Source: Microbacterium sp. SORGH_AS_1204 (GTDB lineage: Bacteria > Actinomycetota > Actinomycetes > Actinomycetales > Microbacteriaceae). From it: a stretch of 64,000 bases of DNA. Both the position numbers and the translations under genes were made by a program. Below, piece by piece: positions 34,978 to 43,715 of the stretch; within the stretch, counting starts at the first letter, position 1, and the number at the start of each line of letters is the position of its first letter. The stretch lies in assembly GCF_030818935.1 (NCBI RefSeq), contig NZ_JAUTBD010000001.1, positions 3,472,001 through 3,536,000 of the forward strand, read 5' to 3'. The notes beneath the pieces were generated by a model that was given only the letters and a program-made list of their open reading frames with translations, was not told the origin of the DNA and ran no database searches.

Positions 34978-35961
34978 ATGCGTGAGACCACCCCGCGCGC
35001 CCCGGTCTCGTTGAGCGCTCTCGGGGATCAGCCTCGGTTGTCGGAACCGAAGCACGCCCGCCGCGCCCGCTTCCATCAGTCCTGGTACCGAGTAGTCCAG
35101 CTTGGTGTTCGTGGCTGGGGAACGACCCCTAAGGGACGACCCCTTGGCAGCATCCTGCCGCCTGCAGCTGCTGCAGCCGGCAGGAACTTCACCTCACCCG
35201 AGGCCGAGGCGATGTTCGTGAAGCGTCGGAACCTGGGCTGGGGTGTTGATCCCGTCCGGATGACCAGCCACATGACCTCAAGCCAAACGCTGCTCATGAA
35301 CCTCCTCGGACCGCTGGCCGACGATCCAGACTGGCTGCTCGAAGTCCTCCGCGTCGTGCTTGCACGGCCCAACCTGACTGAGGTGCTCGACGTCGCGGTT
35401 GAGTTCGCCCCGCCAAAGCGCAGTCATTACCTCGGCGACATGACACGGGTTGATGCCTTCGTAAAGCTTGCAGTGGAGGGTGGCATCGAGGGCCTCGTCC
35501 TGGAACTCAAGTACGCGGACAGGTTCAGCAGTCGAAGGCTGCCAGTGTCGGAGAGTCCTCGGTATCGCGACCTTGCCGAATCCACGAGCCTATGGAGATC
35601 TCCCGGCCACACCTTCTCCGACGGATCGGCAAATCAACTTGTGCGCTGCCACGCGCTCGGCGCGCGCACCCTGCAGGTTGATCTTGGAGCAACCGTACCG
35701 GTCACGCTCATGCTCGTGCACCATCCGCTCGACTTGAGCGCTGGCCCTGTCTTTGATGCGTACCGTCGCCAGCTCGCCGATCCGAAGCTCGCGACGCGGA
35801 TTGACCTTGAGCTCTTCCTCCAGACTGCGCTCGTCTCAGCTCCCAGCATCGGGCAGGCTCGAGGTATCCAGACGCTTCAACTCCGCTACGTCAGACACGA
35901 AGAGAGCGAACCTCTCTGGCACGAGCTCCTCGCGGCAACTCAACCAGCCAGGCGGAGGTGA
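34978..35961 (+). CDS. PGN_0703-like putative restriction endonuclease (PD-(D/E)XK)
   Basis: 327 residues. The order fits this family: ARRARFHQSWYR near the N-terminus, NFTSPEAEAMF, the characteristic MTSSQTLLMNLLGPL (100-113), then a PD-(D/E)XK core with Glu142 (VEFAP), Asp159 (GDMTRVDAF) and Glu176-x-Lys178 (LVLELKYAD). TAGCGT (34966-34971) ends six bases before the ATG (leaderless). Its last 22 bases overlap the end of the convergent DUF2357 nuclease gene. By context it belongs to, or borrows from, the restriction-modification cluster to its right. Confidence 0.7.
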   Translation: MRETTPRAPVSLSALGDQPRLSEPKHARRARFHQSWYRVVQLGVRGWGTTPKGRPLGSILPPAAAAAGRNFTSPEAEAMFVKRRNLGWGVDPVRMTSHMTSSQTLLMNLLGPLADDPDWLLEVLRVVLARPNLTEVLDVAVEFAPPKRSHYLGDMTRVDAFVKLAVEGGIEGLVLELKYADRFSSRRLPVSESPRYRDLAESTSLWRSPGHTFSDGSANQLVRCHALGARTLQVDLGATVPVTLMLVHHPLDLSAGPVFDAYRRQLADPKLATRIDLELFLQTALVSAPSIGQARGIQTLQLRYVRHEESEPLWHELLAATQPARRR

Positions 35962-37688
35962 CGGCCTCGGTCGTCTAGGACGGTCAACCCAAGCGACTTG
36001 AAGAGACTCGTCAGCCAGGCGCGGAGGTCCCCGTCATTGCCAGGCAGAAGGGGAAGCGCCCCGATGCCAACCTCGTCGGCGGAATCGCGCAGCTTGTAGT
36101 CCGTCGCTGGTGTCGGCCATGGAAACAGCGCCACGCCGGCCACGACTGGACGGATGGGCTCGTTCCGATCGTCGAGCACCTGGATGGCATCACGGTAACG
36201 GTGGAGCTGATTGACCGCGTCGACTGGTGCGCCCGCCGCGCCGAACTGCTTGATGTACTCGGTCGACCCATCGATGCGGTACTTGGCGTCGAGCACGATC
36301 ATGACGTCCACACCACCCGACGCCACGATGCGAAGCACGATGTCCGGCTTTTGGATGCCAGTCGGGACGTCGAACGCAGGGTTGTAGGCAAGCGCCGCCT
36401 GTACGAACTTGCCGGGGAGCTTCACCGAGCGCGAGAGCCCCTTGCGGAGTGTGAAGCGCAGGCCCGCACTGTCCGTCGGGATCAGCTCAGAGAAGTCCAC
36501 CTCGGTGCCAAGTAGTTCGGCCGTCACTTGGGCCACCTTGAGGAAGCACCACGTTTCATACAGATCGTTGAGGTCTGACGTTGAGTACTGGTCAGTGCCG
36601 TCGTCACCGGCCAGCGCAGCGCTGAGTACGGAGAGGACGCGGTACGACTGGCTGTACCCGATCGCGCTCTGAAGCTGCAGCGACGTCGCTGACGCAGGAA
36701 CGTCGATAGTGGCGGATGAGATGACCGGCGAGAGCAAGAACTGCCCAACGAGTTCCTTGAGCTCGCCGATCTCCGAAAGTTCCGCGTCGAGACGTGGTGG
36801 CCGCTTACCACTCCGCTCTACCGAGCGTTGCACCCGCGCCGCCTGCTCGGATTCGAGCTCAAGCAGTCGAGCATGGACGAACCTGAGTCGAGACCGGATC
36901 CAGCGATGCTCAAACGTATCGAGCGACTCAAAGGTGCGGGACACCTGAATCTGGGAGCGCACCGGACCAATACCCGGAACCTCTTGGAAGTTACCGAAGC
37001 CGAGTCCGCGCACTACCGCGCGCGTGGCGCCCGCACTGGGGGCACGAACTCGGTGCACGGGCGTGGCCGCGTCTTCGCGCACCAGCGTCCGCCGTGCCGA
37101 TGAGTTGATGTGCTGGATCGCCGCGTTTAGCGCGCCGAGGTGAATGCGCAGTAGGGTCAGCCATTCGATACCCGAGCCGGTCACATCGCGATTCGCCTTC
37201 GCCTGCCGATAGGTACCGCGCAGGTACTCGAGGATGAGTGTGCGGCGCACCGCTGCAACGCCCTCGAGCAGCTCCTCATAGTCCTCGACGTAGTCGATCT
37301 TCGAGGGAAACACCTCAGCCTCGATGACGAGTGTCTCTTCACCGGCGCGGAATGAAAAGTCGGTGCGCCCGACCTGCCCCCGGAAGCGCACTGTGAGTGC
37401 CAGCAGGTTTGCCTCTGCGACGGTGATGCGCTGAACGATGAGCGTTGGGTCACGAAACATGCTCACCGGCTGCACGCCGGGAAGCTTGCTACGGATGATG
37501 AGCTCGTAGTTGCGCTCCTCGAAGAGCACCGGCGTGGCCGCCGTCTCGACCGGAGAGCCGTTCAGAGTCGCCGCGAAGTGCGGCTCAACGTTCTGGTCTT
37601 CACGAGACTTGAGCGCAGCCGGAAACTCCGCCGACCCGTTGATCTCGACGGCCAGCGCGTCGGTTTCGAAGCGGGCAAGCTGGGCCAT
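35940..37688 (-). CDS. DUF2357 / McrC-like PD-(D/E)XK nuclease subunit
   Basis: 582 residues. The N-terminal 430 form a DUF2357-type region (beta-rich start, then helical; FEHRWIRSRLRFVHARLLEL). The C-terminal nuclease has Asp449 (KPDIVLRI), Asp467-Ala-Lys469 (VLDAKYRID) and the helix NQLHRYRDAIQVL, as in McrC and LlaJI R2. It starts five bases after the AAA ATPase stop, so they are co-translated. It probably acts as the cleavage subunit for the McrB-like motor. The start at 37688 was chosen for spacing; the ribosome binding site is weak. Confidence 0.8.
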   Translation of the reverse strand: MAQLARFETDALAVEINGSAEFPAALKSREDQNVEPHFAATLNGSPVETAATPVLFEERNYELIIRSKLPGVQPVSMFRDPTLIVQRITVAEANLLALTVRFRGQVGRTDFSFRAGEETLVIEAEVFPSKIDYVEDYEELLEGVAAVRRTLILEYLRGTYRQAKANRDVTGSGIEWLTLLRIHLGALNAAIQHINSSARRTLVREDAATPVHRVRAPSAGATRAVVRGLGFGNFQEVPGIGPVRSQIQVSRTFESLDTFEHRWIRSRLRFVHARLLELESEQAARVQRSVERSGKRPPRLDAELSEIGELKELVGQFLLSPVISSATIDVPASATSLQLQSAIGYSQSYRVLSVLSAALAGDDGTDQYSTSDLNDLYETWCFLKVAQVTAELLGTEVDFSELIPTDSAGLRFTLRKGLSRSVKLPGKFVQAALAYNPAFDVPTGIQKPDIVLRIVASGGVDVMIVLDAKYRIDGSTEYIKQFGAAGAPVDAVNQLHRYRDAIQVLDDRNEPIRPVVAGVALFPWPTPATDYKLRDSADEVGIGALPLLPGNDGDLRAWLTSLFKSLGLTVLDDRGRHLRLAG

Positions 37689-37693
37689 GACGA

Positions 37694-38875
37694 CTATGTC
37701 CAGTAGTTGGTGAAGCCCGTTTCGACGAGCCTGCGTTGCATGAGGTCGATGCGCTGGGCGGACACAGGGAAGGCCGAGGCGGCGCCACCGCTGGGCTGCG
37801 CCCACTCGCCGAGCTGCTTCAGCAGATTCGAGATAGTCGGTCCGGATCCCTGGATTCGTGGCAGTACTTTCATCGAGATCGCCAGGTCCAGCGGGTCGAT
37901 CTGGCCGCCCTCCATCGACTCGAACTGGTCGGGCTGCTGCTCGGCCGCCAGGACAAACATCGCAATCTCGTCGCGCACTCGGTAGCCAAAATGCAGCTGC
38001 GCGGGCTGGAGCAGATCGTTGAGCTCCGTGAGCGTCTCGATGACCCGGACGACACTCGGATCACCGCTGCGCGGATGGCCAGCAAGCGTCGCGCCCTCTC
38101 GACGCCACGCGTCCGCATGCCACTGCTGGGGTGCCGCCACCGCGCCGCCACCCCCAATCAGGCTCAGGTCAACATCCGAGAACTCGATGACGAAGGCTCG
38201 GTCGAGAACCTTCCGAGAGAACCCAAAGGTGGTCTCGTCCATGTTGACCGAGCCCACGATGGCAAGGTTGCTCGGGATGACGACCTTCCCCCACTCGTCA
38301 CCAGCGTCCTGCTTGAGAGGCGTTGCGGGTTCGTCGTCGAGCAGCACGCCGGCTTCCTCGATGCGGGACAACACCTCAGCGAAGTAGTACTCGGGACGAG
38401 CGATGTTCATCTCGTCGAGCAGGAAGAAATACTGCTTGTCCAGGTTCTCGGCTGCCTCGCGCGCGAACTGCAGGAGATGGCCCGGCTCGAAATCGCTCTT
38501 CAGGTTCTTGTACCCAAGGAGCTCACTGCTGTCGTTCCAGTCGGGACGCACCGGGACGGTCGTCGCGACGGCGCCCGTTGCATCGGCGACCAGACGCGGG
38601 AGTGCGCTCTTGCCGGTGCCCGAGACGCCGGCGAGGATGACGAACGGCTTAGTGCGAATTGCCGTGATGTACGACGCGACCTGCCACGGTGTGAAGTGGA
38701 AGCCACGCGCTTCGATATAGTCGAGCACCGCCTGGATGTCGACGGTGTCCATCACAGAGGCGACCGCGCCGGCCGGCTGGTTTACCGGCGCAGCCGCCGC
38801 CAGTGCTGCAGGCGTAGGGGCCGCAGGAAGGTAGTCGTTGACGTCGGCCACGTCGGACACAAGCGAGAGAGGCAT
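37694..38875 (-). CDS. McrB-like AAA+ (GTPase-type) motor
   Basis: 393 residues. Walker A is GVSGTGKS (83-90), Walker B FFLLDEMN (about 150-157) and the sensor/MxxD-like element GSVNMDETTFGFSRKVLDRA (208-227) contains the arginine finger region. This is the McrB/dynein-related AAA_5 subgroup, in which members use GTP or ATP to drive translocation with a McrC-type nuclease. The N-terminal 60 residues are too short for a full McrB-type DNA-binding domain, so target recognition may lie in the adjacent 206-residue protein. It sits between that gene and the nuclease gene. Confidence 0.85.
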   Translation of the reverse strand: MPLSLVSDVADVNDYLPAAPTPAALAAAAPVNQPAGAVASVMDTVDIQAVLDYIEARGFHFTPWQVASYITAIRTKPFVILAGVSGTGKSALPRLVADATGAVATTVPVRPDWNDSSELLGYKNLKSDFEPGHLLQFAREAAENLDKQYFFLLDEMNIARPEYYFAEVLSRIEEAGVLLDDEPATPLKQDAGDEWGKVVIPSNLAIVGSVNMDETTFGFSRKVLDRAFVIEFSDVDLSLIGGGGAVAAPQQWHADAWRREGATLAGHPRSGDPSVVRVIETLTELNDLLQPAQLHFGYRVRDEIAMFVLAAEQQPDQFESMEGGQIDPLDLAISMKVLPRIQGSGPTISNLLKQLGEWAQPSGGAASAFPVSAQRIDLMQRRLVETGFTNYWT

Positions 38876-38901
38876 CCTGAGCAGTTCCGATTCGTTTATG
38901 T

Positions 38902-39522
38902 CTAGATGAGCGATGAGTCGAAGAGGGCCGACTGCTCGACGTCAGTGAGTCCGTTTTCAGTTCGCAGCGTACCGACTAGGTCCGACAGTTCCACCTGCTC
39001 GGTGAACCCGAGTGTTTCGAGATCCCGCTCCCTCAACCACCAGACGGCGGTATCCGCAAGACGCGGCTTGCTGTTTCGATCAGGGTCGGTCGACGTGGCC
39101 TGCAGGAATGAACGCTCGAGATCTGGCGCCGAGCTTGGCGAGTAAACGAACGTCATCGGACGCACGTCAGGCAGACGCTTGAACGGTGGCGAACTCATGG
39201 AGCCGCCCCAACGCCCGACGGTGTCGGACGCCCCGTTCGACGGGAAGTCGCCGCTGCGGAACCCGCCATCTTGAGCGCGCACAGTCCCGAACGGGTTGAA
39301 GAAGGCTTGCGGCTGGTCGGCGGGGCGAACCTGTGCCCATTCCCGGATCGCCTGCTGGAAGAGGGGCTGCGTCTTCCCCGTCGCAACCTGAGCAGATGCA
39401 CCACCCGACAGCTCGAGCGCTCGGCGAAAGATCAAATACTCCAAGAGGCGCGTCTGCGCGCGCGATGCACGCAAGCGATCAACAGCGTGCCTTATGAGGT
39501 CGGGTGCCAAGTACAGCGCCAC
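38902..39522 (-). CDS. Unknown protein of the restriction cluster (possible specificity subunit)
   Basis: 206 residues. It begins with a helical segment (YLAPDLIRHAVDRLRASRAQ), then FFNPFGTVRAQDGGFRSGDF and SNGASDTVGRW, a stretch reminiscent of specificity modules fused to McrB-like ATPases. GTG start shares one base with the methyltransferase stop (TAGTG), and the ATPase follows 26 bases later. No catalytic motif is seen. A split-off DNA-recognition subunit is an inference from size and position. Confidence 0.6.
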   Translation of the reverse strand: MALYLAPDLIRHAVDRLRASRAQTRLLEYLIFRRALELSGGASAQVATGKTQPLFQQAIREWAQVRPADQPQAFFNPFGTVRAQDGGFRSGDFPSNGASDTVGRWGGSMSSPPFKRLPDVRPMTFVYSPSSAPDLERSFLQATSTDPDRNSKPRLADTAVWWLRERDLETLGFTEQVELSDLVGTLRTENGLTDVEQSALFDSSLI

Positions 39523-40520
39523 TAAGCCTCCTCGTCGTCACGGTCCTTAATGGCCTTCAGCCTATCGGCCGCGATATCGCAGTACTCCTCGCTGATGTCG
39601 ATACCGATCGACCGGAAGCCATGCCGCCGCGCGAAGGCCATTGTCGTTCCCGACCCATTGAACGGGTCGAGAACGACGCCGCCTGGCGGAGTCGTCGCCA
39701 AGATCGGCGTGCGCACCAAGTCTTCGGAGAACGTTGCTTTGTGGAAGGACTTCCCGCGTGCGGTGTTCGTGATCCAAGTATCGAGCGGCGGAAGGATGCT
39801 GCCCGACGGCATCTTTCGTCCCACTGGGTGCCGGTCGTAGTAGTACCAACGGTTCTTCGTCAGGTGGAAGACATACTCGTGGGACATCGACGATCGATCG
39901 CGCACCTGATCAGGGATCGGATTGGGCTTCACCCAGACGTTGTCGTTGCGAACCAGCCAGCCGTCATCCTGCAGGGCGATTGCGAGGCGGTGCGGAATGA
40001 GCAGAAGCTGTTTCGGTCGCGCCCACAGACCGTCCCCTGGACGATCCTGTGGGCGAAGCCCAAATCGCCGCGCGCCCTGCTTGATCTCGCCGCTCTTGTG
40101 GGCGCCCTTGCCGCTCCAGTAGGTGTCGCCGATGTTGACCCACAGGGAGCCTGTGTCCTTGAGCACCCGCCGACAGAGGTCGAATACTTCGACCAGCCCG
40201 TCAATGAACTGGCGCGGGTGGGCCTCAAGACCCATCTGCCCCTCTTCGCCGTAGTCGCGCTGCCCGTAGTACGGCGGCGACGTCACGATCGAGTCAACCT
40301 GGATACCCGAGTCGATGAGACGTTGAAGCTCGCCAATGACATCGCCCTTAAAGATCATCGAGCGGTCGTCAGCGTAGTAGGCCGTCTCGGGGAGCTCCCC
40401 CTCCGTGAAGAAGGTCTGAGGGGTCGCAACCGGATTGAGCGCCTGGTTCGCAGGGGTTTGCTTGAGCCGTCCACCCTCGACGGATGACCTGCTCGGCGGG
40501 AGCGGGATGATCTTCGCCAT
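39522..40520 (-). CDS. Beta-class DNA N4-cytosine/N6-adenine methyltransferase
   Basis: 332 residues. The catalytic motif IV TSPPY (80-84, within VTSPPYYGQRDYG) precedes motif I DPFNGSGTT (285-293) followed by SIGIDIS, the beta-class order. SPPY is commoner in N4-cytosine enzymes, but N6-adenine cannot be excluded. It would protect host DNA from the McrBC-like machinery encoded downstream on the same strand. Two ATGs (40529, 40520) are possible. It heads a four-gene operon. Confidence 0.9.
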   Translation of the reverse strand: MAKIIPLPPSRSSVEGGRLKQTPANQALNPVATPQTFFTEGELPETAYYADDRSMIFKGDVIGELQRLIDSGIQVDSIVTSPPYYGQRDYGEEGQMGLEAHPRQFIDGLVEVFDLCRRVLKDTGSLWVNIGDTYWSGKGAHKSGEIKQGARRFGLRPQDRPGDGLWARPKQLLLIPHRLAIALQDDGWLVRNDNVWVKPNPIPDQVRDRSSMSHEYVFHLTKNRWYYYDRHPVGRKMPSGSILPPLDTWITNTARGKSFHKATFSEDLVRTPILATTPPGGVVLDPFNGSGTTMAFARRHGFRSIGIDISEEYCDIAADRLKAIKDRDDEEA

Positions 40521-40680
40521 GTGCTGCATCAACCACAGTCTCCATCTTCGCTTGGGTGGATGGCGCCAGGCGCGCCCTTGAACGGCTCGCCAGCCGCAAG
40601 CGAGCACATTACGGCCAACCTCCGACGTTCACCTAACCGAGCCCTCACGGGGGCGCGGGCGGCCATGCCATGCTGGGCAT

Positions 40681-41283
40681 ATGGCCGGATCCAACCCCGG
40701 AACAGCCTCCTGGGACGATGTCTTTGGTGACCTCGACGTGCGAACGCTCGATCATGACCAGCGCCTCGATCTGATTAACGACCGAATCGTTGCCGCCCTC
40801 GAGGGCAAGACCTGGGCGGCGAAATCAGCCGGCGAAGAGGGTGAGCTGGCGTGGGACGCCGCCATACGAACATTCCTTGACGGCATCTGGGTCGCATGCA
40901 TCTTCTCGTGCCATGTCGTATGTGAGCGCGAGGTTGCCGGCGTCATCTCAAACTCTGTCAGTCGCATAGGCGGGGAGGTCCCGAAGAACTGGGAGACGTT
41001 CGGGCTCGGGAAGTTGCTCGACGAGACGACGAAGCACGATCTTCTACCAAGGTGGCTGATCGACGACATACGTCAGGTGGCGAACGCGCGGAAGCCATAC
41101 GGGCATTGGCGCTCAGCGATTCACGAGGAGTCGATGATGCAGCGCGTGCGCGCCGAGTCTGAGCGAACCGGCAATCTCAGTCGTTCAAACCTCGCCGAAC
41201 GATTGATCGTCCGCGATGCGACCCATGCCATGCTCACCACGATCAGGCTCTACTTCGGCAGCTACGGCCTCGGCGGCCCCTGA
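40681..41283 (+). CDS. Hypothetical protein, mostly helical
   Basis: 200 residues. WDAAIRTFLDGIWVACIFSC and RDATHAMLTTIRLYFGSYGL are amphipathic helices, giving a HEPN-like appearance; the R-x4-6-H of HEPN RNases is not seen, so this is not assigned. CATGCT (40669-40674) ends six bases before the ATG. It diverges from the methyltransferase operon, and its 3' end overlaps the HNH gene by 22 bases. Confidence 0.6.
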   Translation: MAGSNPGTASWDDVFGDLDVRTLDHDQRLDLINDRIVAALEGKTWAAKSAGEEGELAWDAAIRTFLDGIWVACIFSCHVVCEREVAGVISNSVSRIGGEVPKNWETFGLGKLLDETTKHDLLPRWLIDDIRQVANARKPYGHWRSAIHEESMMQRVRAESERTGNLSRSNLAERLIVRDATHAMLTTIRLYFGSYGLGGP

Positions 41284-41729
41284 CCGACTGATGAGTTCGT
41301 GCTGATTGACCGAGCCGCGCGTGTCAAGGCTTCATTCTCGGGCCCACGCTGCATCCGTCCCGGTCTTCGGCCCTTCGTAGGGAGAGCCCGTCGCCGTGCT
41401 TCTTTCGTCGCAGCCCACAAGCCGCCGCGGCTCTTCCAGAAGAGTTCACGTGAGAGCTGATGCACGAACGAGTGGCAGTCTGGGCAGACGGAAACGAGAT
41501 CCATTAGGCGTTCGGCACCGAGGTTCTTGTATGTCCGATGGTGCAGGTGCATACCGGGGACGCGCGGTCGGTCGCAGACGTAGCAGTCGCTGGGTAACCC
41601 AGATGACCAGTAGCGGTCGCGAGTGGCGCGCCACTCGGCAGACTGGATGTACTGCCGGTACTGGCTTGGCCCGTACTTCGCACGGCCGGCTGCAGACATG
41701 CTCACGAGCATGACATGGGTATTCGACAT
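41262..41729 (-). CDS. HNH endonuclease
   Basis: 155 residues. A compact beta-beta-alpha-metal HNH motif with paired cysteines: CYVCDRPRVPGMHLHHRTYK, then LVSVCPDCHSFVHQL. HH and the last H are the likely catalytic and metal ligands; the CxxC pairs bind a structural zinc. The family includes homing, phage packaging and restriction nucleases. It is next to a controller-like XRE protein, which would fit a restriction context. The start may be 41729 or 41699. Confidence 0.82.
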   Translation of the reverse strand: MSNTHVMLVSMSAAGRAKYGPSQYRQYIQSAEWRATRDRYWSSGLPSDCYVCDRPRVPGMHLHHRTYKNLGAERLMDLVSVCPDCHSFVHQLSRELFWKSRGGLWAATKEARRRALPTKGRRPGRMQRGPENEALTRAARSISTNSSVGQGPPRP

Positions 41730-41752
41730 CGCGACCGCTCTAGGATCTGAGC

Positions 41753-41926
41753 ATGGCGTGCAGCAAGTGCGGATTCAACGATCACAACAGTAGGACCTGC
41801 GACGGCCCTCACTGGGCGTGCCCAACCTGCGGCAAGCCGACCGCAAACATGAATGACTACGCCGAACGCCACGACGGCTCTTACTGTTCACCGTTCACCT
41901 CGGCAGGATGCTACGCCTTGGGCTGA
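41753..41926 (+). CDS. 57-residue Cys-rich zinc-ribbon-like protein
   Basis: Begins MACSKCGFNDHNSRTC and continues with HWACPTCGKPTANM, giving paired CxxC motifs and further His/Cys residues (YCSPFTSAGC). A -10 TAGGAT (41741-41746) ends exactly six bases before the ATG, the leaderless pattern of this genome. It diverges from the HNH gene with only 23 bases between starts. Possibly a small DNA/RNA-binding or regulatory zinc protein; no family is recognised. Confidence 0.6.
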   Translation: MACSKCGFNDHNSRTCDGPHWACPTCGKPTANMNDYAERHDGSYCSPFTSAGCYALG

Positions 41927-42135
41927 GAACCAGTCCCGGTTCAGTCCGCGTCGGCATGCGTGTGCAACTTCGCTGGATGTCATTGCATCACCTCCCGCAC
42001 AAGCGTCCTGCAGCCAGGCAAACCAGCTGCGGTTCGACACACCCCGCGCGACGTGGGCGTGCACGATAAGACGACAGCCGGTTGGCCCGTCGCCTTAGCC
42101 GGGACGAGCTTCGGTCCAACCCACACCGATCTCGA

Positions 42136-42363
42136 TCAGTGCTTACGCAACAATTCCAGAGCATCGATCTCGATGCTCACGGCGATCCGCTCGACCGACT
42201 TCAGGGTTAGGTTCCGCTCGCCGCGCTCGACCCCACCCATGTAAGTGCGGTGGACACCAAGGACATCAGCGAAAGCCTCCTGGCTGAGGCCACGTTCTTC
42301 ACGGTAGCGGCGGAGGTTGCGACCCAGCGTCTTCTGTAGGTCGCCTTCCATGCCTCCTAGCAT
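42136..42363 (-). CDS. XRE-family HTH protein, similar to restriction controller (C) proteins
   Basis: 75 residues, one helix-turn-helix domain: LRRYREERGLSQEAFADVLG, then VHRTYMGGVERGERNLTLKS. The HRTYMGGVERGERN segment is the pattern of C proteins that time expression of restriction enzymes and of close XRE relatives. Starts at 42363 and 42351 are both possible. The nearest candidate target is the HNH gene on the same strand. Confidence 0.82.
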   Translation of the reverse strand: MLGGMEGDLQKTLGRNLRRYREERGLSQEAFADVLGVHRTYMGGVERGERNLTLKSVERIAVSIEIDALELLRKH

Positions 42364-42448
42364 GAAATTCTGCTACTTGAAGGTCTACATACTTATGAGT
42401 AGCATGCGAGCAGCGGCCCGCCCGGGGCCGCCAAACGAGGAGGACTTC

Positions 42449-42547
42449 ATGAGCGGTGGCGACGGGTTCATTCTGGGGACGACGAAGCGGCGCTCGCGTC
42501 TGCGGGCCGTGCTGACGTCGCTGAAGGCGCGGCTGGCAGCTCGCTGA
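42449..42547 (+). CDS. Possible 32-residue basic peptide
   Basis: GAGGAGG lies five bases before the ATG. The peptide ends TKRRSRLRAVLTSLKARLAA and is strongly basic. Its 3' part overlaps the end of the convergent gene at 42468, which lowers confidence. Confidence 0.3.
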   Translation: MSGGDGFILGTTKRRSRLRAVLTSLKARLAAR

Positions 42548-43634
42548 GCAACGTCCAGACGAACGTCACCTCTGCCTGTGGCAGAACCCAGCCCGGGACA
42601 TCCATCGAGATCTCCCGGGCTTCTGCTTCGTTCGGGAGGCGCGCCAGCCGCGGACGACGAGAGCTTGAAATCAGATCAGTGACACGCATCGACGCGATGT
42701 CCGTGTCGGTGTAGTCGAGCGAGAGCGTCAGGCCTTTGGCGGGCTGAGCGAGCGTGATGTGGAGCATGTGGCCGCTGCGGGGCGTGATGGTGCGATAGAC
42801 GTGGCGAACTCGGACAGGTCGCGCATCTCTCACAAGTTCGTCGCCGAGGCGGACGCTGTACGTCTGGCTGCTCTTCCTGGCCGTGCGGCGAATTGGGAGC
42901 TCCTCGCCATCGACGCTGTACTGCAGCAACTCGAACGCTCCACGGTCGGCAGCCTCGAAACCGGGGCGCGGGGTCATGAACCAGGTCGACGTCGACGGAA
43001 CATCGGACAGAAGCTCGTGGAACTCGTCTCTATCCGACGTGCAGGCAAAGCGGGCGATCGGGCTACTCGGAACGACGGTGTACTCCCACGTGACGGTTAC
43101 GACGAACCGAGGGGCACCTAGGGTGCTCCTCTCATCTATAGATGAGAGCCGAATCCGGACGTCGACGTCGTGCCAGCGCTCTGGTGCGCGTATGACGTTG
43201 TCGACGAGATCGGTGTAGATCTCTCGAGCGAACCGGTGATCACCAAGACGCAGGCCGAGGGCGTTGGCGGCGAGGTCATCGAGAAGTTCCGGTGTCGCAA
43301 CCCGGGCCAGGTCTTCGTTCTCGACGGCGAATCCCCTCACGACCGCATCGCGGAAGTCTGGGGCAGACTCCTTCAGAAGACGGCGGATGCGGGCGTCCTC
43401 GCGTCGTTCACGGTCTCGCCCGTCGAAGTAGTCCCATGCGATGCCCAGAAGACCAGCGCCGACGAGGATGCCGCCGAGTTCCCCGAGCGGCCAGAAGGAG
43501 AGCCACTCCCAACCCGGAGCACCCGAGATTGCGCGTGCGAGCGTGAGGAGCGCAACTCCGATCCCGAAGGAAACGAGACCTACGATGGTGGCCTTCAGAC
43601 GAAGAACTTGATTGTCATTTTCGTCGCGCTGCAT
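42468..43634 (-). CDS. Membrane-anchored protein of unknown function
   Basis: 388 residues. Two N-terminal helices (TIVGLVSFGIGVALLTLARA; LGELGGILVGAGLLGIAWDY) are followed by a long cytosolic region with no recognised motif (RDAVVRGFAVENEDLARVAT; WEYTVVPSSPIARFACTSDR). The layout resembles membrane-anchored effector or sensor proteins in defence islands, but nothing diagnostic is seen. Single gene. Confidence 0.7.
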   Translation of the reverse strand: MQRDENDNQVLRLKATIVGLVSFGIGVALLTLARAISGAPGWEWLSFWPLGELGGILVGAGLLGIAWDYFDGRDRERREDARIRRLLKESAPDFRDAVVRGFAVENEDLARVATPELLDDLAANALGLRLGDHRFAREIYTDLVDNVIRAPERWHDVDVRIRLSSIDERSTLGAPRFVVTVTWEYTVVPSSPIARFACTSDRDEFHELLSDVPSTSTWFMTPRPGFEAADRGAFELLQYSVDGEELPIRRTARKSSQTYSVRLGDELVRDARPVRVRHVYRTITPRSGHMLHITLAQPAKGLTLSLDYTDTDIASMRVTDLISSSRRPRLARLPNEAEAREISMDVPGWVLPQAEVTFVWTLLSELPAAPSATSARPADASAASSSPE

Positions 43635-43715
43635 TTATGTGTCGAATTATGAAGCATCACGCCTAGTTTGTGAAGTGCAGAATGGATCGTTCTCAGCCGC
43701 CCTGCGCTTTAGGAT

